In this document: positions 1 through 5,980 of the stretch, one piece after another
Position numbering within the stretch: position 1 is the stretch's first letter
Layout: the number at the start of each line of letters is the position of its first letter
Assembly (NCBI GenBank): GCA_004298295.1
Contig: SCUH01000217.1
Location: forward strand, 1-15,698
DNA: 15,698 nt
Direction: 5' to 3'
DNA from: Betaproteobacteria bacterium
GTDB lineage: Bacteria; Pseudomonadota; Gammaproteobacteria; Burkholderiales; SG8-39
Translations under genes and position numbers: made by a program
Notes under the pieces: generated by a model
Seen by the model: the letters and a program-made list of their open reading frames with translations, nothing else
Told to the model about the DNA's origin: nothing
Database searches by the model: none

Positions 1-843
1 GCCGGGATGCAGGAACGGATCGCCGTGCGCGCGATGGCGGTAATGGCACATCAGGGTGCCCATCGAGCGCTGCGGATGGTAGTACTCGCGTTGCGAAAAG
101 CCGTAGTCGATGACGAGGATCGCGCCACGCTCGAGGGCCGCGCCGAGCGAGCGCAGCCAGGCCGGCGCCGCCAGCGACAGCTCGCTTTCGTAGCGCCCGG
201 AGGGCGGCAGCTCGATCTCGATCTCGCCCGCGTGCGCCGCCTGCTCGCCCTCGGCGGGACGCTCGCACCACGCCAGCTGCCCTTCGTTGAGACATACGCC
301 GCGTTCGGCGATGCCGCGACGCGTCCAGGCCATGGCGTGAACGGGCATCGCATCGGCCACTTCGTTGGCAAGCATGACGCCGCGAAAGCGCCCGGGCAGG
401 CGGTCGATCCACTGCGCGCGCGCGCCCAGGCGCTCGCGCTGGCGCTCGCGCAGTGCGCGGCTGGTCTCAAGGATCAGGTAGGTCGGCGCCCCGGCACCGA
501 GGCGCACGAGCTCGTCGCACAGCTGGGCGGCGAGTGCGCCGCTGCCGGCGCCGAATTCCAGTATGGCATCGCCCGGCCGCAGCAGCGCGGCGACCTGGCG
601 CGCCAGGGTGCGACCGAAGAGCGGCGAAAGCTCGGGCGCCGTGACGAAGTCGCCCGCGCGACCCAGCTGTGCGGCGCCGGCGGCGTAGTAGCCCAGTTGC
701 GGCTCGTACAGCGCCAGCTGCATGTAGCGCGCGAACGACATCCAGTTGCCGCAAGCCTGCAGTTCCTGCGCGATGCGCTCGGCGAGCGCGTGGCTGGCAC
801 GCAGCGCGGCAGCGTCCGGTGTCGGCAGTTCGAGGCGGCGCAT
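1..843 (-). CDS. MidA-like SAM-dependent methyltransferase (COG1565/DUF185), 3' end missing
   Basis: Read on the minus strand from ATG at 843, the frame is open for 281 codons to the window edge, so the C-terminus is missing. An in-frame TAA lies a few codons upstream, so this ATG is well bounded. Around residues 35-75 the segment LYEPQLGYYAAG followed by GDFVTAPELSPLFG is the hallmark N-terminal block of the MidA/NDUFAF7 family. The glycine-rich SAM-binding motif I, EFGAGSG, is at 96-102, and a NEVADAMPVH segment matches the family's NE-x-x-DA-x-P motif. The eukaryotic member NDUFAF7 methylates an arginine of a respiratory complex I subunit; the substrate of bacterial members is not established. 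It is a soluble protein, divergently transcribed from the pteridine reductase with 43 bp between the starts. Family assignment is firm; substrate unknown. Confidence 0.9.
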   Translation of the reverse strand, partial: MRRLELPTPDAAALRASHALAERIAQELQACGNWMSFARYMQLALYEPQLGYYAAGAAQLGRAGDFVTAPELSPLFGRTLARQVAALLRPGDAILEFGAGSGALAAQLCDELVRLGAGAPTYLILETSRALRERQRERLGARAQWIDRLPGRFRGVMLANEVADAMPVHAMAWTRRGIAERGVCLNEGQLAWCERPAEGEQAAHAGEIEIELPPSGRYESELSLAAPAWLRSLGAALERGAILVIDYGFSQREYYHPQRSMGTLMCHYRHRAHGDPFLHPG

Positions 844-886
844 GGCTGGGGTCGCGCGCTCAATTTACCCTAGAATCGCAGCCACC
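844..886. promoter_or_regulatory. Compact divergent control region
   Basis: Only 43 bp separate the two divergent start codons. TAGAAT at 871-876 matches five of six bases of a sigma70 -10 element for the rightward operon and would place the transcript start a few bases before ATG 887. No good -35 hexamer is seen at normal spacing and no Shine-Dalgarno precedes ATG 887, so a nearly leaderless message is possible. This is an inference from position. Confidence 0.35.
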
Positions 887-1633
887 ATGGACGACTTGCT
901 GCAGGGCAAAGTGGCGCTCGTGACGGGCGCGGCCCGCCGTGTCGGCGCGGCCATTGTGCGCCGCCTGCACGCGAGCGGCGCCAACGTCGTGGTCCACTAT
1001 CGCGGCGCCGAGCACGAGGCGATGCAGCTCGAAACGGAGCTGAACGCCGTTCGCAAGGGGAGCGCGCTGCGCCTGAAAGGGGATCTGCTGGCGCCGATCG
1101 CGCCGCAGGCCCTGGTAGGCGCGGCGCTGCAGCGCTGGAGCCGGCTCGACCTGCTGGTGAATAATGCCTCGACCTTCTACGCCACGGCGGTGGGCGAGAT
1201 CGAGTCGGCGCAATGGGAGGAGCTGATCGGCTCGAACCTGCGCGCTCCGCTGTTCCTCGCGCAGACTGCGGCGCCGCACCTCGCCGCGACGCGCGGCTCG
1301 ATCGTCAACATCGTCGACATCCATGCCGAGCGGCCGTTGAAGGGGTACGTGCTGTACAGCGTGGCCAAAGCGGGCCTGGCTGCGCTCACGCGCGCGCTGG
1401 CACTGGAGCTTGCGCCGGAGGTGCGCGTCAACGCGGTGGCGCCGGGCGCCATCGCCTGGCCCGAGGACGGGCAGTTCGAACCGCGCGAGCGCGAGCGCAT
1501 CGTCGCCACGACGCCTCTGCGGCGCACCGGCACGCCCGAGGACGTCGCGCAGGCGGTGCACTATCTCGCGACGGCGCCGTTCGTCAACGGACACCTGCTT
1601 GCGGTCGACGGCGGGCGTTCGCTCTCGCTGTGA
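887..1633 (+). CDS. Pteridine reductase, short-chain dehydrogenase family (PTR1/FolM type)
   Basis: A 248-residue SDR expected to reduce dihydro-pterins or folates with NADPH in the cytoplasm. The cofactor motif TGAARRVG (13-20) has the TG-x3-R-x-G form typical of pteridine reductases rather than the classic TGxxxGxG. NNAS is at 92-95. Asp144, Tyr157 and Lys161 (YSVAK) keep the spacing of the catalytic Asp-Tyr-Lys set of Leishmania PTR1, with Asp where most SDRs have Ser. APGAI (185-189) and the C-terminal DGGRSLSL also fit. The longer frame reaching back to 746 was rejected because its extra residues lie antisense to the methyltransferase; ATG 887 gives the normal family length and N-terminus. 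The stop overlaps the ttcA start (TGATG), implying translational coupling. E. coli FolM is the nearest characterised bacterial relative; whether the substrate is dihydromonapterin, dihydrobiopterin or folate cannot be read here. Confidence 0.93.
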   Translation: MDDLLQGKVALVTGAARRVGAAIVRRLHASGANVVVHYRGAEHEAMQLETELNAVRKGSALRLKGDLLAPIAPQALVGAALQRWSRLDLLVNNASTFYATAVGEIESAQWEELIGSNLRAPLFLAQTAAPHLAATRGSIVNIVDIHAERPLKGYVLYSVAKAGLAALTRALALELAPEVRVNAVAPGAIAWPEDGQFEPRERERIVATTPLRRTGTPEDVAQAVHYLATAPFVNGHLLAVDGGRSLSL

Positions 1634-2475
1634 TGAGCGCGGCGCGCAAGCTCGAGTACGAAGCCAACAAGCTCGCCAAGCGCCTGCGGCGACAGGTCGG
1701 CGAGGCGATCGCGGACTTCGGCCTGATCGCAGATGGCGATCGCGTCATGGTGTGCCTCTCGGGCGGCAAGGACAGCTATGGCTTGCTCGATGTCCTGCTC
1801 GCGTTGCGCGACAAGGCGCCGGTGCGCTTCGAGCTGGTCGCGGTCAATCTCGACCAGAAGCAGCCGGGTTTCCCGGCGCAGGTGCTGCCGTCGTACCTGG
1901 CCGGCCGGGGCGTGCCGTTTCGCATCGTCGAGCAGGACACCTATTCGGTGGTGAAACGCGTGCTGCCCGAGGGCAAGACCACCTGTTCGCTCTGCTCGCG
2001 CCTGCGCCGCGGGGTGCTGTATCGCGTCGCGGGCGAGCTCGGGGCGACCAAGATCGCGCTGGGCCACCATCGCGACGATGTACTGGCGACGTTCTTCCTC
2101 AACCTGTTCCACGGCGGCCAGCTGAAGGCGATGCCGGCAAAGCTGGTCTCCGATGACGGTCGCTACGTGGTCATCCGCCCGCTCGTCTACGCGCGCGAGG
2201 ACGATCTGCAGGCGTACGCCGAGCTCAGGCAGTTTCCGATCATCCCGTGCAACCTGTGCGGCTCGCAGGAGAACCTGCAACGCAAGGTGGTGCGCGAAAT
2301 GCTGCGCGAGTGGGAGCGGCGCCATCCGGGACGCGTCGAATCCATCGCGCGCGCCCTCACCGAAGTGCGTCCTTCGCACCTCATGGACCGCATGCTGTTC
2401 GATTTCGCCGGCCTGAAGGCCACGGGCGCCGCCGTCGCCGAGGAACTTCGCGAGCCGTTGCTTGCCGAAGACTAG
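1633..2475 (+). CDS. ttcA: tRNA 2-thiocytidine(32) synthetase TtcA
   Basis: A 280-residue adenylating PP-loop enzyme that thiolates C32 of certain tRNAs using ATP and an Fe-S cluster. The PP-loop SGGKDS is at 43-48. The cysteine pair CSLC (118-121) and the later PCNLCGSQ (Cys206, Cys209) are the diagnostic TtcA cysteines, three of which ligate the [4Fe-4S] cluster in E. coli. GHHRDD (144-149) followed by LATFFLNLFHGG and the C-terminal PSHLMD also match. Length is a little shorter than the E. coli protein and nothing is missing. ATG 1633 overlaps the stop of the pteridine reductase, so the two are co-translated; the next gene begins on the base after its stop. Assignment is essentially certain on motifs. 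Confidence 0.97.
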   Translation: MSAARKLEYEANKLAKRLRRQVGEAIADFGLIADGDRVMVCLSGGKDSYGLLDVLLALRDKAPVRFELVAVNLDQKQPGFPAQVLPSYLAGRGVPFRIVEQDTYSVVKRVLPEGKTTCSLCSRLRRGVLYRVAGELGATKIALGHHRDDVLATFFLNLFHGGQLKAMPAKLVSDDGRYVVIRPLVYAREDDLQAYAELRQFPIIPCNLCGSQENLQRKVVREMLREWERRHPGRVESIARALTEVRPSHLMDRMLFDFAGLKATGAAVAEELREPLLAED

Positions 2476-3222
2476 GTGCGCAGACGTAGCTCGAAACGGT
2501 TGGCGGGCGTCGCTCTGACCGTGGCAGCGGCGGTGCTCGTGTCCGTCCATGCGGGGCGGGCCGGCGCGCAGGACTGGCGAAGCGCGAGCCGCGAGCCGGT
2601 CGGGCTCGCGCCCGATCCGGCCCTGCACCGGGAGCCGATCGTCCAGGTCTACGGCGCGCGCACCTGGGGCTGGCGCGGCCGCTTCGGCAGCCATACCTGG
2701 ATCGCGGTGAAACCGGCCGCGGCCGAGGCTTACACGGTGTACGAGGTGATCGGCTGGAAGCTGCGCTGGAGCGACAGCGCGCTGTCGGTGACGCAGCGCG
2801 AGCCGGATGCGCGCTGGTACGGCAACGCCCCGCAATTGCTGGCGGAGCAGCGCGGCGCGGGCACGGCCGAGCTGATTGCGCGGATCGAAAAGGCGGTGAG
2901 CGAGTACCCCCATGCGCGCGAGTATTCGGCGTGGCCGGGCCCGAACTCGAACACTTTCACCGCCTGGGTGGCGCGCGCGGTGCCGGAACTGAAGGTGGAC
3001 TTTCCGCCCACCGCGATCGGCAAGGACTATCTGGCGGACCGGGTGCTCGATTCGGCGCCGAGCGGCAGCGGCTTTCAGTTCTCGCTCAAGGGGCTGCTTG
3101 CGCTCACCGCCAGCGGGGTCGAGGGCCTTGAGCTCAGTGTTCTGGGCCTGACGTTCGGGATCCATCCTTTTGACCCCGCGTTGAAGCTTCCGGTGGTCGG
3201 CCGACTCGGACCCATGCGCTAA
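2476..3222 (+). CDS. DUF3750 family protein with signal peptide
   Basis: A 248-residue protein starting with GTG on the base directly after the ttcA TAG. No ATG alternative keeps the signal peptide. Residues 1-31 form an export signal: RRR-SSKR, a hydrophobic stretch (GVALTVAAAVLVSV), then GRAGAQ with cleavage likely after AGA. The mature part carries the DUF3750 landmarks TWGWRGRFGSHTWIAVKP (63-80), WPGPNSNTF (153-161) and PPTAIGKDY (177-185). The function of this family is not known. The order His73 ... Asn-Ser-Asn-Thr-Phe is superficially like the His ... Asn-Cys-x-Thr-Phe of permuted papain-like folds (an inference, see findings). It probably acts in the periplasm. It is likely co-transcribed with ttcA, although the job is unrelated in any obvious way. 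Confidence 0.85.
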   Translation: MRRRSSKRLAGVALTVAAAVLVSVHAGRAGAQDWRSASREPVGLAPDPALHREPIVQVYGARTWGWRGRFGSHTWIAVKPAAAEAYTVYEVIGWKLRWSDSALSVTQREPDARWYGNAPQLLAEQRGAGTAELIARIEKAVSEYPHAREYSAWPGPNSNTFTAWVARAVPELKVDFPPTAIGKDYLADRVLDSAPSGSGFQFSLKGLLALTASGVEGLELSVLGLTFGIHPFDPALKLPVVGRLGPMR

Positions 3223-3249
3223 CCGCCGGGGACGCGTCAGAATTCCGGC

Positions 3250-3278
3250 TTGTCAAATTTAGATTGACGTCATAAACT
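3250..3278 (+). promoter_or_regulatory. Candidate sigma70 promoter with overlapping 17-bp dyad
   Basis: TTGTCA (3250-3255) and TAAACT (3273-3278) are separated by exactly 17 bp in the only AT-rich stretch nearby. The arms GTCAA (3252-3256) and TTGAC (3264-3268) form a perfect inverted repeat with a 7-bp spacer across the -35/spacer region. The predicted transcript start is about 3284-3286, only a few bases before ATG 3289. The dyad has the size of a Cro-type operator and lies directly in front of a frame that begins with a Cro-like HTH, so autoregulation is a reasonable guess. Confidence 0.45.
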
Positions 3279-3288
3279 CTGCGCCTGG

Positions 3289-4788
3289 ATGGACTGCGCG
3301 CAGCGACTGGTCGACATTTTTGGCAGCCAAGCCGAGGTGGCGCGCGCCTTTCAGCTCGACCGGGCGGTGGTCAACAACTGGGTGAAGTCTGGCTACGTGC
3401 CGGCGCGCTGGGCCGCCGAGGTCGAGCGCGTCACCGACGGTCGCGTCACCGCAGCCGAGGTGCTGGCGGACGCCAACGCCAAGAAACCCGTCAAAGTGAA
3501 ATCCAGGTCCGTGGACGCCTTCCCCGGGCCGGCCTTCGGGAGTGATCTCATGAACAAGTTCGCGCCGGCAAAGCGCATCCAGTCTTTCCATCCCCCGCAG
3601 CGCACCCTCATGGGCCCGGGGCCCACCGAGATCCACCCGCGCGTGCTCACCACCATGAGCCAGCCGGCGATCGGCTACCTCGATCCCGTGTTCGTCGAGA
3701 TGATGGAGGAGCTGAAGTCGCTCCTGCGCTACGTCTACCAGACGAAGAACCCGCTCACCTTCCCCATCTCGGGGCCAGGGTCGGTCGGCATGGAGTATTG
3801 CTTCGTCAATCTGGTGGCGCCGGGCGACAAGGTCGTCGTGTGCCAGAACGGCGTGTTCGGCGGCCGCATGCTGGAAAACGTGGTGCGCTGCGGTGGCGTG
3901 CCGGTGCTGGTCGAGGATCGCTGGGGCGAGCCGGTCGACCCGCAGAAGCTGGAGGACGCGCTGAAGCGGCACCCGGACGCGAAGATCGTCGCCTTCGTCC
4001 ATGCCGAGACCTCCACGGGCTGCCAGTCGGACGCGAAGCTCCTGACGCAGATCGCACATCGGCACGGCGCGCTGGTGATCGTCGATGCCGTGACCTCGCT
4101 CGGCGGCACGCCGGTCAAGGTCGACGAGTGGGAGATCGATGCGATCTACTCGGCGAGCCAGAAGTGCCTGTCGTGCACGCCGGGGCTCTCGCCCGTGTCG
4201 TTCTCCGAGCGCGTGGTCGAGCGCGTGCAAAAGCGCAAGGACAAGATCCACAGCTGGTTCATGGACATGAACCTGCTGCTCGGCTACTGGGGCGCAACCA
4301 CGCGCACCTACCACCACACGGCGCCGACGAATGCGCTCTTCGCCCTGCACGAAGCGCTGCTGCTGATCCGCGAGGAGGGTCTGGAGAACTCATGGGCGCG
4401 CCACCAGCGCCACCATGTCGCGCTCAAGGCGGGGCTGGAAGCGATGGGGCTGAAATATCTGGTCGCGGAAAAGTATCAACTGCCGCAGATGAACGCGGTG
4501 CTCTGTCCCGAGGGCGTCGAAGAGGCCGCGGTACGCAAGACGCTGCTCGGCGAATTCGGCCTCGAAATCGGCGCCGGGCTGGGGCCGCTCGCGGGCAAGA
4601 TCTGGCGGTTCGGGTTGATGGGCTATTCCTGCCGCCCGGACAACGTCATGCTGTGCCTGTCGGCGCTCGGCTCGGTACTCGCCGACATGGGACTGCCGGT
4701 GCACGTCGGCGACGCGGAAGCCGCGGCGCACGGCGCCTACGCGCAGATGCACGCGCGCGACGCGCAGCGCAAGAAACGCGCCGCCTGA
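3289..4788 (+). CDS. Cro/YdaS-like HTH fused in frame to class-V aminotransferase (alanine-glyoxylate type)
   Basis: One open frame of 499 residues. Residues about 1-60 look like a small phage-type Cro/YdaS DNA-binding domain: FGSQAEVARAFQLDRAVVNNWVKSGYVPARW (11-41) reads as helix-turn-helix, followed by VTDGRVTAAEV. A basic linker (KKPVKVKSR, 65-73) leads to residue 88, where a complete aminotransferase begins. LMGPGPTEIHPRVL (107-120), HAETSTG (238-244), VDAVTSLGG (265-273), the PLP-lysine motif SASQK (Lys292) and TYHHTAPTN (340-348) match AGXT/serine-pyruvate-type enzymes, which move the amino group of alanine or serine to glyoxylate using PLP. Numbered from the internal start, the lysine is residue 205, close to Lys209 of human AGT. 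An in-frame TGA at 3265-3267 bounds the start at ATG 3289, which has no Shine-Dalgarno. The wobble positions of the linker remain GC-rich, so the joined frame looks genuinely coding. The fold-2 enzyme is certain; whether the fusion is made as one protein is not. Confidence 0.8.
   Translation: MDCAQRLVDIFGSQAEVARAFQLDRAVVNNWVKSGYVPARWAAEVERVTDGRVTAAEVLADANAKKPVKVKSRSVDAFPGPAFGSDLMNKFAPAKRIQSFHPPQRTLMGPGPTEIHPRVLTTMSQPAIGYLDPVFVEMMEELKSLLRYVYQTKNPLTFPISGPGSVGMEYCFVNLVAPGDKVVVCQNGVFGGRMLENVVRCGGVPVLVEDRWGEPVDPQKLEDALKRHPDAKIVAFVHAETSTGCQSDAKLLTQIAHRHGALVIVDAVTSLGGTPVKVDEWEIDAIYSASQKCLSCTPGLSPVSFSERVVERVQKRKDKIHSWFMDMNLLLGYWGATTRTYHHTAPTNALFALHEALLLIREEGLENSWARHQRHHVALKAGLEAMGLKYLVAEKYQLPQMNAVLCPEGVEEAAVRKTLLGEFGLEIGAGLGPLAGKIWRFGLMGYSCRPDNVMLCLSALGSVLADMGLPVHVGDAEAAAHGAYAQMHARDAQRKKRAA
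3538..3552 (+). promoter_or_regulatory. Strong internal ribosome binding site and ATG for the aminotransferase
   Basis: GGGAG at 3538-3542 sits 7 bases before ATG 3550, in the same frame as the upstream HTH segment. Starting here gives a 412-residue protein (MNKFAPAKRI...), the usual size of a stand-alone alanine-glyoxylate aminotransferase. A TGA in another frame (3543-3545) lies between the RBS and the ATG, as often seen where an upstream gene ends. The site suggests that the enzyme is translated independently, alone or besides the fusion. Confidence 0.65.
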
Positions 4789-4809
4789 AGCCGTAGTAGG
4801 CTCGCGCGC

Positions 4810-5859
4810 GTGGATACGCTGACCCACGCGCTCTCGGGCGCCTTGGTTGCGAGGCTCACGGCGGGGCGCGAGGCGCCGCCGCGCACGATCCCGCGGCGTG
4901 TGGCCGCAGGCTTTTTCGCCTGCGCGTTTCCCGATCTCGATTTCGTCGTCGGCTGGCTCGGTCCCGTCGAATACCTGTTGCATCATCGCGGCGCGACGCA
5001 CTCGCTGCTATTGCTGCCGTTCTGGGCGCTCGCTTGCGCGTGGCTGCTGGCGAAGGTGTTGCGTGAACCCGGCGGCTGGCGCGCGCTCTACGGCGCGTGC
5101 GCCTGGGGCATCGGTGCGCATATCGCCGGCGACTTGATCACGAGTTACGGCACGATCATCTTTGCGCCGGTATCGGACGCGCGCTTTTCCTGGGGTACCA
5201 CATTCATCATTGATCTGTGGTTCTCGGGAATCATCGTCCTCGGGCTTGCCACCTCGGCGCTCTGGCGCCGCACGCGAGTTCCGGCGGCGGCAGCGGTTGC
5301 GCTCGTTGTTGTCTACGTCGGGTTCCAGGCGCTGCTTAGGGACCGGGTGCTCGAATTTGGGCGCGACTACGCGCAGGCGCGCGGGATGCGCGATGTGCAG
5401 ATCGAGGCCTATCCGCGGCCGGTATCGCCGTTCAACTGGACCGTGTTCGTGAGCGATGAGCGCGAGCATCGCTTCGCGCACGTCAATCTGGTGCGTGAGG
5501 CGCCGCGCCGCCATCAGTCCGGCGATGGATTCGTCGCCAAGCTCGACGCGCCGTACCAGCCGCTCGCCGCGGCGCGCTGGGAATCGCGCCGCCGCTACGG
5601 CCGCAATGCTGCCGAGGAGGCGCTGGGCCGCGCCGCGTGGGAGTCTCCCGCGCTCGGTTTCCTGCGCTGGTTCGCCGAGCGGCCCGCGCTCGAGGCCGTC
5701 ACCGAAGGCTCGACCTGCGTCTGGTTCATCGACCTGCGATTCGTCACCCCGGGGCGCGACTGGCTGCCGTTTCGCTTCGGCGCCTGCCGGGCTCAGCCGC
5801 AGGCGCCGTGGCAGGCCTACCGACGCCTGGACGAGGCCGTGCGCATGCCGATTCGCTAG
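4810..5859 (+). CDS. Membrane-bound metal-dependent hydrolase, YdjM/DUF457 family
   Basis: A 349-residue integral membrane protein beginning VDTLTHALSGALVARL from GTG 4810, exactly the family's usual N-terminus. A weak AGG-type RBS (about 4798-4800) precedes it. Conserved polar residues typical of this family are His6 (DTLTHA), FPDLDF (40-45), HHRGATHS (58-65), HIAGDLITSYGT (104-115) and Asp135, consistent with a metal site at the membrane. About four to five hydrophobic segments are visible (roughly 31-50, 65-83, 97-112, 132-150, 157-175). A soluble, Arg-rich C-terminal half (about 180-349) has YPRPVSPFNW near its start and a WFIDLRF segment at 305-311. E. coli YdjM is LexA-regulated; no LexA box was seen here. 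It starts 21 bp after the aminotransferase and may share its transcript. The substrate is unknown. Confidence 0.88.
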   Translation: MDTLTHALSGALVARLTAGREAPPRTIPRRVAAGFFACAFPDLDFVVGWLGPVEYLLHHRGATHSLLLLPFWALACAWLLAKVLREPGGWRALYGACAWGIGAHIAGDLITSYGTIIFAPVSDARFSWGTTFIIDLWFSGIIVLGLATSALWRRTRVPAAAAVALVVVYVGFQALLRDRVLEFGRDYAQARGMRDVQIEAYPRPVSPFNWTVFVSDEREHRFAHVNLVREAPRRHQSGDGFVAKLDAPYQPLAAARWESRRRYGRNAAEEALGRAAWESPALGFLRWFAERPALEAVTEGSTCVWFIDLRFVTPGRDWLPFRFGACRAQPQAPWQAYRRLDEAVRMPIR

Positions 5860-5894
5860 ACGGCATCCGCGCGCCCGCGCCGCAGTATCGCGAC

Positions 5895-5930
5895 CTTGGT
5901 CTGAGTCCGAATCGACCAAGTGCCAAGTGC
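5895..5930. repeat. Inverted repeat plus tandem 7-mer between hydrolase and secretin genes
   Basis: CTTGGTC (5895-5901) and GACCAAG (5914-5920) are perfect inverted arms around a 12-base loop. Overlapping the right arm, CCAAGTG is repeated twice in tandem (5916-5922, 5923-5929). No T-run follows, so this is a poor intrinsic terminator; an operator or attenuator for the pilus genes is possible but unproven. Confidence 0.35.
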
Positions 5931-5965
5931 ATTTCGCGCCGAAGCGGAGGATCGTGCGCGGACTC

Positions 5966-5975
5966 GGGGGGAGGA
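5966..5975 (+). promoter_or_regulatory. Purine-rich RBS supporting a TTG start for mshL
   Basis: A G-rich AGGA-ending stretch (GGGGGAGGA) lies 5 bases before TTG 5981, the only candidate start of the secretin with a good Shine-Dalgarno at usable spacing. GTG 5954 has GGAGG only 3 bases away, and GTG 6026 has none. Confidence 0.5.
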
Positions 5976-5980
5976 CCGGC

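Noticed and set aside
7..873. Plus-strand open frame over the window start
   Set aside because: It is the antisense shadow of the MidA-like methyltransferase, whose motifs are unmistakable on the minus strand.
1561..3165. Minus-strand open frame of 534 codons antisense to ttcA and DUF3750
   Set aside because: No motif, and it is a mirror of well-supported plus-strand genes.
3289..3549. Prophage remnant suggested by the Cro/YdaS-like segment
   Set aside because: No other phage gene or repeat is near and codon use matches the surroundings, so only the domain origin may be phage-like.
5456..5980. Upstream extension of the secretin frame
   Set aside because: It overlaps the hydrolase gene in another frame, is Arg/Ser-rich and precedes the lipoprotein signal.
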